Shown: positions 21,006 to 28,604, counted from the first letter of the stretch. The stretch: 31,210 nucleotides of DNA from an uncultured Christensenellaceae bacterium (GCA_910587365.1 CAJUKJ010000002.1:1-31210); one strand, 5' to 3'. Made by a program: numbers and translations. The notes: a model not told the origin generated them from the sequence alone.

Positions 21006-22934
21006 TTATTGTGCGTCCCAGTCTATAACGTCTACGTTTTTATCCGAGAATACGTAAATATACCCGTTGTCTATAAACGCGCGCGCGCTGTCGTAATTTA
21101 CGCGTTCGGTGTATTTTACGCCGTCTACTTGTCTTAGTCCGTACCCGTCGTACAGCAGTAAGATATATTCGCTGCCGCCGTCAGGACGCTCTATTCCAAG
21201 TCCTATAAGCCCGTTTTCGGCGTCTATAAAGTAAGCTTTAAATTCTTCCGAAAATTTGCACCCTGCCATTTCAAACGTTGCGGCCGACTCAACGCCGTCC
21301 TGAGTTTCGGTATAAAGCTCTATCTTTAAATCGGTCGTGTTTTCGCCGTAGCCGATGCCGAGAAGTGTGCCGTCCTTGAATTTTGTAAGCGATAGGGAGT
21401 ATCCCGATATCGTACCCGTGTCCTTGCTCGTAATATTGTCAAGGTCGGAAAGGTCTATTGCGTATACGGGGTCGGTTGCCCAGTTAAATTTGATAAGCGC
21501 GGTGCAGACGTATGCGGTATTTCCGTCAAAGCGCACCGAATATACTCTTTCTCCGTTGGGGCAGAACTCTTTGTAGTCCGCACATATTTCAAAGCTTTCA
21601 AGGTCTATGCAAAAAAGGCTTGCGCCGATGTAATCACGGTAATAGGTTTTTCCTTCATCATAGCTTTCCAAAACGTAGTATTGCGTAACAACCCTCAAAA
21701 CTCCGTTGTATTCGTCCATAGAATATTGGTTTAAGACGGTACCGGGAACTGTTGCGGTGTTTACCAAATCAAGCTTGCCGTCCGCGTATGATACGCAGGT
21801 AATATCAGTCATTCTGTCGTAGTATACGTCGGCGTTATAATCGCCGCCGTTATACGCACGGGTTAAAAAGATATTGCTTTCGGAAACGTAAGCTTCCTGC
21901 GAGAAGGAGAGGAAAGCGTAGTTAGAGTTTATTTCAAGCGAGCTTTGTTCAAGCGAGCATACGACGGTATATCTTGCCGAAGTTGCGTTTTCGGAATATA
22001 CTATATCTTCCATCGGCAGACTTTTCAAGTTGTTTAAAGTACCCGTCTGCGGGACGAAGTCTTTTTCGTTTGAAAAGTCGGGGTTGTATTTTACCGCGTA
22101 GTTGGTAAACAGCAAAAGCTTTCCCTTTACAAGCCGCGACGATATATAGCTGCCCGAAACGTAAATCCTTCCGCTTTCCTTAACGTCGTTCACGTTGCTC
22201 ACGTCAAGGTTTACAATGCAGGTGTACGTCTGTTTTTCTTTTGTATCGTATAATCCGCAAATTACGGTAATTGTTTTGCAGTCCGCCGAAAGGTACGCCT
22301 CGCACGTGTTGAAGTAGTAGTAAGTGTTTTTTTCGCTTTGTACTTTGTAGGACGAGGTAAGTGCGGTGGATTTTCCGTTCAGCTTATAAGCCAGAAGTTC
22401 TATACCGTCGCCTGTCGAAAGATAAAACGCGTAGTCGGTGCTTCTTTTTAAAAGGTCGGCCTCAGTAACCGCCTTAACCTGATTGTTTGTGTTTTCAACG
22501 TAGTCCCCGTTGCCGTCGTTAGTCGCATCGTCGGCGGGGTAGTCAATTCCGGGTGCGGTAATGCCTGTATTAATGTCGCCGGGGGCAATTGCGTCGCCCT
22601 TATTTCCGTAACCCAATTGCGACGTCCATTTGTCGAAGTTGTTTTTATACGGGTTTTTGCGTGCAATGCCGTTTACTACCGAAATAAGTCCGTAATATTC
22701 GCTGTCCCTGTATGCGGAAATTTCGGGTGCGACGGGATAGGGGAGAAAGAGTATCAGATTGAACGATACCAAAATAGCAAGGCAAACGGTAGCAAACGCC
22801 GTCCAAATTATTATTCTTTTCCTGCGTTTTAATGCCAACGTATTTCCGCCGTTTTTAACGGTATATCCGCCCTTTGTATCGTGCCGTTCGATTTTATCGA
22901 TAACGGTTTTCGTGCGTTCTTTATAGCTTTTCAT
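21006..22934 (-). CDS. Membrane-anchored beta-propeller domain protein
   Basis: The 642-residue protein has a basic cytoplasmic N-terminus (about 38 residues), one membrane helix (about residues 40-60) and a large outer region. The region resembles the secreted 'beta propeller domain' family (PF09826), with blade-like segments such as YSENATSARYTVVCSL, LDLVNTATVPGTVLNQYSMDEYNGVLRVVTQ, FCIDLESFEICADY and RVYSVRFDGNTAYVCTAL. The start ATG 22934 overlaps the ECF sigma gene by 14 bp. Genes in this position usually encode the anti-sigma or sensor partner, but no zinc-binding anti-sigma motif is visible in the short N-terminus. The outer propeller could bind a wall or extracellular ligand. The family call is good; the role is inference. 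Confidence 0.8.
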   Translation of the reverse strand: MKSYKERTKTVIDKIERHDTKGGYTVKNGGNTLALKRRKRIIIWTAFATVCLAILVSFNLILFLPYPVAPEISAYRDSEYYGLISVVNGIARKNPYKNNFDKWTSQLGYGNKGDAIAPGDINTGITAPGIDYPADDATNDGNGDYVENTNNQVKAVTEADLLKRSTDYAFYLSTGDGIELLAYKLNGKSTALTSSYKVQSEKNTYYYFNTCEAYLSADCKTITVICGLYDTKEKQTYTCIVNLDVSNVNDVKESGRIYVSGSYISSRLVKGKLLLFTNYAVKYNPDFSNEKDFVPQTGTLNNLKSLPMEDIVYSENATSARYTVVCSLEQSSLEINSNYAFLSFSQEAYVSESNIFLTRAYNGGDYNADVYYDRMTDITCVSYADGKLDLVNTATVPGTVLNQYSMDEYNGVLRVVTQYYVLESYDEGKTYYRDYIGASLFCIDLESFEICADYKEFCPNGERVYSVRFDGNTAYVCTALIKFNWATDPVYAIDLSDLDNITSKDTGTISGYSLSLTKFKDGTLLGIGYGENTTDLKIELYTETQDGVESAATFEMAGCKFSEEFKAYFIDAENGLIGLGIERPDGGSEYILLLYDGYGLRQVDGVKYTERVNYDSARAFIDNGYIYVFSDKNVDVIDWDAQ

Positions 22935-23463
22935 TTATTCCTGCCTCTTCGAGATATTTTCGGAGTGTAACCTTTGCGCGGGCAAGTAAGTTGTAAACTT
23001 GCTTAACCGACATTTTCATAATCGCGCCCGCCTCGGGGATTGAAAACCCGTCAAAGTAGATAAGGCACAATATGTTCTTGTACTGCACGGGAAGCTTCTG
23101 CATACAAACGTATAATTGCCTTTTCGTTTCCCGTTCAAACAGTTTGTACTCGCCGTCGCACCTAAGCATATCTTCAAGGTCGTCCGCCCGTACCGTAAAT
23201 TTATTCCTGCGCAACAAGTCAACCGCCTTATTGCGTGCAATTTTGTAAAGGTATGTTTTGAATTTTGCCCGTTCGTTGAACTGTTTGCGTTTGACAAAAA
23301 GGCTTGCAAAGCAATCTGCGGCAATATCTTCCGCGGCGGCGTAATCGCCAACGATACAGTATGCGAACAGTACGAGTGCGTCGCTGTATTCTGCGACAAT
23401 CTCTTCGATTGCATTTTTGTCCCCGCTGAGGAAACGGCGGTAGCTACTTGCACCGTTATCCAT
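22921..23463 (-). CDS. ECF-type RNA polymerase sigma factor
   Basis: The 180-residue protein has sigma region 2 (VLFAYCIVGDYAAAEDIAADCFASL, then FKTYLYKIARNKAVDLLRR) and region 4 (LPVQYKNILCLIYFDGFSIPEAGAIM, MSVKQVYNLLARAKVTLRKYL), with a short linker and no region 3. This is the standard ECF layout. The ATG at 23461-23463 has GAAAGGAGTG upstream. The 3' end overlaps the propeller protein, which is likely its regulator or effector. No clear autoregulatory promoter was recognised; the sequence upstream is the end of repeat copy R3. Confidence 0.93.
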   Translation of the reverse strand: MDNGASSYRRFLSGDKNAIEEIVAEYSDALVLFAYCIVGDYAAAEDIAADCFASLFVKRKQFNERAKFKTYLYKIARNKAVDLLRRNKFTVRADDLEDMLRCDGEYKLFERETKRQLYVCMQKLPVQYKNILCLIYFDGFSIPEAGAIMKMSVKQVYNLLARAKVTLRKYLEEAGINEKL

Positions 23464-23521
23464 AATTCACTCCTTTCACTTAATAAACGCACGAAAGCCC
23501 GTTTTTACTCACTTAAATTTA

Positions 23522-23830
23522 AAAAATAATGAACGGCGCGGGCAAAAATTGCGTTTTTTGCCCGCGCACTCAATTTGTGCATACTTGTACCTTTGTCCAT
23601 ATCATCTGAATAATTATAAAGTGCGCAAAGTTTCACAGCGTTCGCGCAATAGATTGAATTGCCGCACGCGAGCATAGCGACGCTTTGCACACCTTATTTT
23701 AAAAAGTTTCAGATTATTATTGTGCAAATTATATAATAAGTTTGTCCTTATGATTGCGACAAGAAAGACAATGTCTTTCAAATCACAAAAAATTTACTTC
23801 GCATAATAGAAGTAAATTTTCTTGAACTTA
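23522..23830 (-). repeat. Composite hairpin repeat, copy R3 (inverted relative to R2)
   Basis: On the minus strand it starts at the TAA stop of the transcarbamylase gene (23830-23828) as TAAGTTCA. It repeats hairpin 1 (TTTACT/AGTAAA around ATTATGCGA), GAAAGACA/TGTCTTTC and CGCAATC..AAACTTAT, and ends with CACAAATTGAGT and hairpin GCGCGGGCAAAAA (23536-23548) with TTTTTGCCCGCGC (23555-23567). Its middle is about 110 bp longer than in R2 and contains an inverted pair, ATCTGAATAATTATAAAG with CTTATTTTAAAAAG..TCAGAT. The 364-bp gap 23464-23827 holds little else. Confidence 0.8.
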
Positions 23831-24766
23831 TTTTATTAACAACGCAAGCACGGCTTTTACTACGTGCAGTCTGTTTTCGCCCTGGTCGAGGACTAAGCTG
23901 TTTTTGCCGTCGATGACGTCTTCGGAAACTTCAAGTCCGCGGGTAGCGGGCAGGGGATGCATAAACGCCGCGTTGTGCTTTGCAAAGCCCATAAGCGTGT
24001 TGTTTATCTGGTAGGGCTGTAAAATTTCACGCTCCTGCGTCGTAAGCGGGGTGTGGTACAGATAACCGTCTGTGTAAACGACATCCGCGTCGCGCACGGC
24101 TTCGGCGGGGTTGTCCGTTATAAATATTTTGCCGTACTGCTCTGCGCGCGTAATATGCTCGGACTTAATTCCGAACTCTGCGGGTGCGGCAACCGAAACT
24201 TCCATACCGCATTTAATCGCACCCATAATCAGTGAGGCGGCGGTGCTTCCGCCTTTGCCGACGTAGGAAAGCTTAATTCCTTCAAGCTTTCCTTTCTTTT
24301 CCCATATCGTGTATAAATCGGAAAGCGTTTGTAGCGGATTGTAGTCGTCGTTGTTTGAATTTATAATGGAGATGGAGGACGCGGCGCAAAACGCTTCAAG
24401 CTCTTTCTGGGCGATGTCGCGCGTTACCAGCGCGCCCACGCCGTAGCGTGAAATTACGTTGACTATATCCTGAATGTTCTCGCCCGCCTGCATATCCTTT
24501 TGGCTGTAAGGAAGGCTGACGCACGTTCCGCCAAGCTGGCGGATACCTATTTCCAGAGCGGAACGCATTCTCAGTGAAGTGTCGGCAAACAAAAGCGCGA
24601 CAGTCACGCCCTGTAAAATATTCGTGCTTTCGTGCGCGGCAAATTTTGCCTTCATCGCCTTGGTTGCATATAATAACTCGAACAACTCTTCAATGGAGTA
24701 GTCCGCAAGCTTTGTCATATGCTTCTGGTTTATTCCGTATGACGGGGAATACCTGTTAATATCCAT
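23828..24766 (-). CDS. Atypical aspartate/ornithine carbamoyltransferase-superfamily protein
   Basis: The 312-residue protein has the two-domain transcarbamylase layout and length. The N-terminal domain resembles OTCases (KLADYSIEELFELLYATKAMK, SALEIGIRQLGGTCVSL, GENIQDIVNVISRY), and the C-terminal domain resembles them too (KLSYVGKGGSTAASL, DADVVYTDGY). All three motifs that bind carbamoyl phosphate or catalyse are changed: STRTR is SLRMR (64-68), HPTQ is NPLQ (143-146) and HCLP/HPGP is HPLP (270-273). The SMG loop for ornithine is absent. SLR-type motifs are, from memory, known in acetyl- or succinylornithine enzymes, so a different amine substrate is possible. ATG 24764-24766 has AAAGGAT upstream. 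No arginine or pyrimidine genes are nearby. Confidence 0.8.
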   Translation of the reverse strand: MDINRYSPSYGINQKHMTKLADYSIEELFELLYATKAMKAKFAAHESTNILQGVTVALLFADTSLRMRSALEIGIRQLGGTCVSLPYSQKDMQAGENIQDIVNVISRYGVGALVTRDIAQKELEAFCAASSISIINSNNDDYNPLQTLSDLYTIWEKKGKLEGIKLSYVGKGGSTAASLIMGAIKCGMEVSVAAPAEFGIKSEHITRAEQYGKIFITDNPAEAVRDADVVYTDGYLYHTPLTTQEREILQPYQINNTLMGFAKHNAAFMHPLPATRGLEVSEDVIDGKNSLVLDQGENRLHVVKAVLALLIK

Positions 24767-24841
24767 AAATTATCCTTTAAGTTTAAATTGAAACCGACAA
24801 AAATTTTGACTATACTATAATATCATAAAATATTAATTTTT

Positions 24842-25435
24842 TCAACTGTTTGAGCGGGAGTATACACAGCCGCAATAGTTTTGACGGTATAAATTAAATT
24901 CTTCTGAAAGGCGGATGCTTCTTAAATATCCGTCGCGCTTTTTAAAGTCGGAATAAAGCCACTTCGTGCTGCGTCCGTTTTGCAGGCTTTCGCCGATTGA
25001 ATTTATCAGCTCTGCGTTTTTCAAAGGGCTTATGGTAAGGGTGGTGGCAAAGTAACAAAACCCGCCCTTTTCGGCAAGCTCGGCAGTTTTTTCAAGCCGC
25101 AGCTTAAAGCATACTTCGCATCTTTTTCCGCCCTCTTTCTCTTTTTCAAGCCCCTTTACCGCTAAATAGAATAAATCCGTGTTATGGTCGCAGTCAAGAG
25201 TTTTCGCCCAGCCCGTTTTTTCCACAAGGCGGATAAGCTCTCCTTTGCGCCGCAAGTATTCTTCGTCCTCGATATTCGGGTTGTAGAAAAGCACGGTAAT
25301 ATCGAAATACTTATAAAGCCTTTCAAGACAAGCCGAGGAACAGGGCGCACAGCAGCAGTGTAGCAAAAGCGAGGGCTTGCCTTCAAGCTTTTCAATTTGA
25401 GCTGTCATAAGTTTATCGTAATTGCGGGCATTCAT
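24842..25435 (-). CDS. queH: Epoxyqueuosine reductase QueH
   Basis: QueH (formerly DUF208) reduces epoxyqueuosine to queuosine in tRNA, replacing the cobalamin enzyme QueG in many anaerobes. The 197-residue protein has the paired cysteines in HCCCAPC (residues 26-32), FYNPNIEDEEYLRRKGE, the CEVCFKLRL motif, TTLTISPLKN and a C-terminal NYCGCVYS. These are the cysteines expected for an iron-sulfur cluster and a separate metal site. The start is ATG 25435 directly downstream of a leaderless-type promoter. It is divergent from the ABC ATPase gene, and no other queuosine genes are in the window. Confidence 0.95.
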   Translation of the reverse strand: MNARNYDKLMTAQIEKLEGKPSLLLHCCCAPCSSACLERLYKYFDITVLFYNPNIEDEEYLRRKGELIRLVEKTGWAKTLDCDHNTDLFYLAVKGLEKEKEGGKRCEVCFKLRLEKTAELAEKGGFCYFATTLTISPLKNAELINSIGESLQNGRSTKWLYSDFKKRDGYLRSIRLSEEFNLYRQNYCGCVYSRSNS

Positions 25436-25470
25436 ATTTAAAGTTTAGCACTTCCCCGCAAAAATTACAA
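25436..25470 (-). promoter_or_regulatory. Promoter of queH, predicted leaderless
   Basis: On the minus strand TTGTAA (25470-25465), 17-bp spacer, TAAACT (25447-25442), 6 nt, then ATG (25435-25433). No Shine-Dalgarno sequence is present. Confidence 0.65.
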
Positions 25471-25504
25471 CAAAAAAATCTTTTTAAAAAATATTAAATT
25501 TAGT

Positions 25505-25533
25505 TTGGAAAATGCCGTCCGTTATGGTATTAT
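25505..25533 (+). promoter_or_regulatory. Promoter of the ABC ATPase gene
   Basis: TTGGAA (25505-25510), 17-bp spacer and TATTAT (25528-25533). Unlike its divergent neighbour queH, a short leader with AAGGAG precedes ATG 25553. Confidence 0.65.
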
Positions 25534-25552
25534 ATAGAAAAGGAGTTATTCT

Positions 25553-26632
25553 ATGCCTAATTTAAAGCTTAGCGGCGCAACGAAAATTTATCCCTCGGGG
25601 TCGCTCGCGCTGTACGATATAAATATCGAAACGAAGGACAAGGAGTTCCTTGTAATTTTAGGGGGCGAGGCAAGCGGCAAGTCTACGCTTATAAGGGTAA
25701 TCGCGGGACTTGAAGACTTAACTTCGGGCGAAATTTCAATGGGCGGTAAAAACGTTACCGATGCCGACCCTAAGGAGCGCGACGTAGCCGTCGTGTTCAG
25801 AAACGGCAACCTCAACGCAAACGCCAACGTTTACGACAACATTGCATACGGTCTTAAAATACGCAAGGCTTCGCAGACGGTAATCGACCAGCGCGTAAAG
25901 TCTGTGGCTGAAATATTGGGGTTAACCGACGTATTATATCGTAAGCCCAAGGTGCTTACAGCGGCGCAAAGACTGCGCGTTGCAGTGGGCAGGGCGGTAG
26001 TACGGGAACCCGATTTATACCTGTTCGACGAGCCTCTTGCAGGGCTTGACGCGAAGCTTCAAGGCGAGCTTCTTAATTTGATAATTAATATGCAGGCGCG
26101 TATGGAGGGGACGTTTATTTACGCAACCAAAAGCGCGGCGGAGGCATTGACCATAGGCAAGCGTATTGCGGTCATTAAAAACGGCATAATACAGCAGATA
26201 GACTCGCCCGCAAATTTATACGACTATCCTGCAAATTCTTACGTTGCGTTTATGATAGGCTCGCCTACGATAAACTTTTACAACAAGGCTAAAATCGTTT
26301 CAACGGACGGAGGCGTGTTTGTCGAAGAGGGAAGCTTCAAGCTTAAGCTTTCAGAAAAGATTTTAAAAAGGTTTGAAAAGGTTGACGGATATTGTAATAC
26401 CCAAAAGGGCGTAATTGCGGGTATCCGTCCCGAAGACATAAAAAAGGACGGAAGTATCGACCCCGACAGGCTGTACCTTTTCGACGGCGAAACGCACCTG
26501 ACTCTTCTTGCGCGCGACGGGGGATATACCGACACGGGATTTGCGGAAGCCGCTTACGTCCCGCCTGCGTTTAAAGAGGAAGAGCAAATTATAAAAAAAC
26601 ATAAACCTTCCGACAAACAAAAGAAAAAGTAA
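25553..26632 (+). CDS. MalK/UgpC-like ABC ATPase with degenerate catalytic motifs
   Basis: The 359-residue protein aligns end to end with sugar-importer ATPases of the MalK/UgpC type, including the C-terminal regulatory domain (FMIGSPTINFYN, IRPEDI). Walker A is GGEASGKST (37-45), with Lys43 kept. Walker B LYLFDE (155-160) with Glu160 and the D-loop LAGLD are also kept. Other parts needed for hydrolysis are changed: the Q-loop Gln is Arg83, LSGGQ is LTAAQ (135-139) and the H-loop His is Lys193. No permease or binding-protein gene adjoins it. It could bind ATP without normal hydrolysis and serve as a regulator, or it could pair with another ATPase. ATG 25553 follows AAGGAG. Confidence 0.88.
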   Translation: MPNLKLSGATKIYPSGSLALYDINIETKDKEFLVILGGEASGKSTLIRVIAGLEDLTSGEISMGGKNVTDADPKERDVAVVFRNGNLNANANVYDNIAYGLKIRKASQTVIDQRVKSVAEILGLTDVLYRKPKVLTAAQRLRVAVGRAVVREPDLYLFDEPLAGLDAKLQGELLNLIINMQARMEGTFIYATKSAAEALTIGKRIAVIKNGIIQQIDSPANLYDYPANSYVAFMIGSPTINFYNKAKIVSTDGGVFVEEGSFKLKLSEKILKRFEKVDGYCNTQKGVIAGIRPEDIKKDGSIDPDRLYLFDGETHLTLLARDGGYTDTGFAEAAYVPPAFKEEEQIIKKHKPSDKQKKK

Positions 26633-26643
26633 TCGAAAAGTTA

Positions 26644-26670
26644 AAGACCCCCGCAAAAAATGGGGGTCTT
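26644..26670 (+). terminator. Terminator after the ABC ATPase gene
   Basis: AAGACCCCC (26644-26652) pairs with GGGGGTCTT (26662-26670). The tail GCGTTTAAAA is a weak T-run. The stem resembles the AGACCCCCGC stem at 8178-8265. Confidence 0.6.
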
Positions 26671-26673
26671 GCG

Positions 26674-26712
26674 TTTAAAAAGACGGGTAAAAGTATATAA
26701 TACTAAGAGTTT
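26674..26712 (+). promoter_or_regulatory. Promoter of the ArsP_2-type permease gene, very short leader
   Basis: TTTAAA (26674-26679), 16-bp spacer, TATAAT (26696-26701), 11 nt, ATG 26713. The predicted leader is only about 4-5 nt, and AAGAG is too close to the ATG to work as a normal ribosome binding site. Confidence 0.5.
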
Positions 26713-27588
26713 ATGAACTGGGATATCATCTTAGACGCGTTTTTGGATACCGTTAAAGTCTTTCCGTTCCTGCTTTTAATCTATATTCTTATAGAGTTTC
26801 TGGAACAAAAGGCAACGTTTACGCGCAACCATAAAATTTTACAGGGCAAGCTTGCCCCGTTTCTCGGCTCCGCTACGGGTATTATCCCGCAGTGCGGATT
26901 TTCGGTTATGGCGGCAAAGCTTTACGACAGGGGGCTTATCAGGTGCGGCACTCTTTTTGCCGTATTTTTGGCAACTTCCGACGAGGCACTTATAATTCTT
27001 CTTTCAAGCGGGGCTAACGCCGCATACGTTATGCCGCTTGTTGCAATCAAGCTTGTAATTGGCATAGGCTTCGGCTATCTTATAAACTTCGTGTTTACGG
27101 CGGAAAAGCTTGCCGAAGAAATCGACGTGGAAATACACGCGTATTCCTGCGGCAGGGAACACGAGGGCAAGAACGATTTAAAGGTTTACTTTTTAAACCC
27201 GCTTATCCATTCCCTTAAAATCACGTTTTACCTTCTGATGGTAAACCTTGTTTTCGGTTTTATAATTGCCGCTGTGGGAGAGGAGGCTATCGAGTCTTCG
27301 CTTATGATAGGCGGCGCGTACTGGCAGCCCTTCATAACCGCAATAATAGGACTTATTCCCAATTGCGCTTCAAGCGTAGTAATAACGCAGACATTTATAG
27401 ACGGCGGAATACTTTTCGGAAGCTGCATTGCTGGGCTTTGCGCAAACGCGGGACTTGGGCTTGTTGTGCTTTTCAAAAACACAAAAAAAATAAAGCGCAA
27501 CATACTTTTCGTGTTAACTCTGTATCTAATTTCTGCTGTTTCGGGACTTATTGTAAACTGCTTTATGGTGCTTTGTAATTTGGTGTAG
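26713..27588 (+). CDS. Putative metal efflux permease, ArsP_2/putative manganese transporter family
   Basis: The 291-residue polytopic membrane protein has about eight hydrophobic segments in two related halves. Each half carries a copy of a signature: GIIPQCGFSVMAAKLYDRGLI near residue 55 and GLIPNCASSVVITQTFIDGGI near residue 215. This duplicated P-x-C motif is typical of the PF11449 family, annotated as arsenic efflux or putative manganese transporter. A central hydrophilic loop (SCGREHEGKND) contains Cys and His. The transported ion is not established. It follows the ABC ATPase by 80 bp, past a terminator, so it is probably a separate unit. Confidence 0.85.
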   Translation: MNWDIILDAFLDTVKVFPFLLLIYILIEFLEQKATFTRNHKILQGKLAPFLGSATGIIPQCGFSVMAAKLYDRGLIRCGTLFAVFLATSDEALIILLSSGANAAYVMPLVAIKLVIGIGFGYLINFVFTAEKLAEEIDVEIHAYSCGREHEGKNDLKVYFLNPLIHSLKITFYLLMVNLVFGFIIAAVGEEAIESSLMIGGAYWQPFITAIIGLIPNCASSVVITQTFIDGGILFGSCIAGLCANAGLGLVVLFKNTKKIKRNILFVLTLYLISAVSGLIVNCFMVLCNLV

Positions 27589-27615
27589 AAAACTTTAATT
27601 TTTCCGTAAAAAAAG

Positions 27616-27644
27616 TTGACTTTGTTTCCGTCGTTTGGTATACT
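27616..27644 (+). promoter_or_regulatory. Promoter of rpsU
   Basis: TTGACT (27616-27621), 17-bp spacer and TATACT (27639-27644) form the strongest promoter in the window. The leader is about 64 nt. Confidence 0.8.
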
Positions 27645-27714
27645 TTGTTAGTATTTCCCAATAAGAAATTTTTTAACTTAATTAACTGCATCTGGCGAAG
27701 GAGGGTAGAGAGAT

Positions 27715-27891
27715 ATGTCAACGATAAGAGTAGGCGATAACGAGTCTGTTGAAAGCGCGTTAAGACGCTTTAAAAGAAAGTGTTCGCGCGACGGTATAAT
27801 CGGCGATCTTCGCAAGAAGGAATTTTACGAATCCCCTTCCGTGAAAAGACGTAAAAAGGCCGAGGCTGCAAGAAAAAGAAGCAAAAATTAA
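27715..27891 (+). CDS. rpsU: 30S ribosomal protein S21
   Basis: S21 sits near the 16S rRNA 3' end and helps start translation on Shine-Dalgarno mRNAs. The 58-residue, very basic protein begins MSTIRVGDNESVESALRRFK and ends in the usual Lys/Arg-rich tail (KRRKKAEAARKRSKN). GLRKKEFYESPS-type sequence in the middle (DLRKKEFYESPSVKRR) is diagnostic. GAAGGAGGG lies before ATG 27715. It is a single-gene unit with its own promoter and terminator; yqeY, often next to rpsU in Firmicutes, is not here. Confidence 0.96.
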   Translation: MSTIRVGDNESVESALRRFKRKCSRDGIIGDLRKKEFYESPSVKRRKKAEAARKRSKN

Positions 27892-27898
27892 ATTAAAG

Positions 27899-27934
27899 GG
27901 TCTGTCCGATATAGCTTATCGGACGGACCTTTTT
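27899..27934 (+). terminator. Terminator of rpsU
   Basis: GGTCTGTCCGATA (27899-27911) pairs with TATCGGACGGACC (27917-27929) with one G-T pair and a five-base loop, followed by TTTTT. Confidence 0.92.
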
Positions 27935-27972
27935 CAATATAAAAAAAGTCGATAAATGTAGTATTTTGCCGA

Positions 27973-28109
27973 AGAAAAGTTAGCGTAACGGCTTGCGCGT
28001 TAAAACTTTTCAAGGCATAATTTAACCTTATTAAATTAGAAATAATGATGACGGGAAAACGCAATGGCAAATTAATTTTGCGCGTTAAGCGTTTTTGCGG
28101 CAAAATTAA
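27973..28109 (+). other. Two hairpins in the gap after rpsU
   Basis: GAAAAGTT with AACTTTTC encloses an inner TAACG/CGTTA stem (about 27973-28012). TTAATTTTGC (28072-28081) pairs with GCAAAATTAA (28100-28109). No T-run, gene or clear promoter accompanies them in this 284-bp gap (27892-28175). Confidence 0.45.
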
Positions 28110-28175
28110 AATCACGGCACGGATTTTCGTTGACGCGGATTTTTGTTGAAAAGACGCGCGTGAATGAGGTTTTAT

Positions 28176-28553
28176 ATGGATAATATCAAGGAAATGGCAA
28201 GAGCGGCAAAACAAAGGCTGAAAAACAATTTCTGGGACGAATGCAAAAGGAATTTAGACGAAGGCACGTTTCAGGCGCGGGAGCGCGGACTGAACGAGGG
28301 AAAGGTTAAGTCAACCTTAAAGGGCAGAGTAAAAAACGAAATAAAGGGCGAAAAGCAGGACGAATTTTACCTTAAAGTAAAAGCCCTTTTAGATACCGAG
28401 GGCGAGGTTTCCGATGCCATCGGCAGACTTACCGACCGCGAATATTATTCCTCGCTTTCATACGAGGAAAAGCAACGTTACACACTGCGGCTGTCGAACA
28501 GGTACTTACAGGCACTTGAAAAATACCGCAAAGAAAAAGAACTGGGCTTGTGA
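28176..28553 (+). CDS. Uncharacterised small helical protein
   Basis: I do not recognise this 125-residue soluble protein. It is rich in Lys, Arg, Glu and aromatic residues with predicted helices throughout (MDNIKEMARAAKQRLKNNFW at the start, EAKQRY-like and YLQALEKYRKEKELGL at the end). A central LKGRVKNEIKGEKQDEFYLKVKALL is strongly charged. There is no signal peptide or membrane helix. The start is ATG 28176 with GAGG eight bases upstream; an in-frame ATG at 28164 lacks a site. It lies 51 bp before the pcrA start, and the pcrA promoter lies between the two genes. Confidence 0.75.
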   Translation: MDNIKEMARAAKQRLKNNFWDECKRNLDEGTFQARERGLNEGKVKSTLKGRVKNEIKGEKQDEFYLKVKALLDTEGEVSDAIGRLTDREYYSSLSYEEKQRYTLRLSNRYLQALEKYRKEKELGL

Positions 28554-28568
28554 GCTTGGTTCTTTTTA

Positions 28569-28604
28569 TTGTAATTTCGCCAAGGCTGTGCTATAATATT
28601 TTAT
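28569..28604 (+). promoter_or_regulatory. Promoter of pcrA, predicted leaderless
   Basis: TTGTAA (28569-28574), 17-bp spacer, TATAAT (28592-28597), 7 nt, ATG 28605. No Shine-Dalgarno sequence is present. Confidence 0.65.

Noticed and set aside
20798..23830. Composite transposon carrying the sigma/propeller pair
   Set aside because: The flanking repeats are inverted, but no transposase, target duplication or composition change is visible, and both copies fit better as 3'-end elements of the neighbouring genes.
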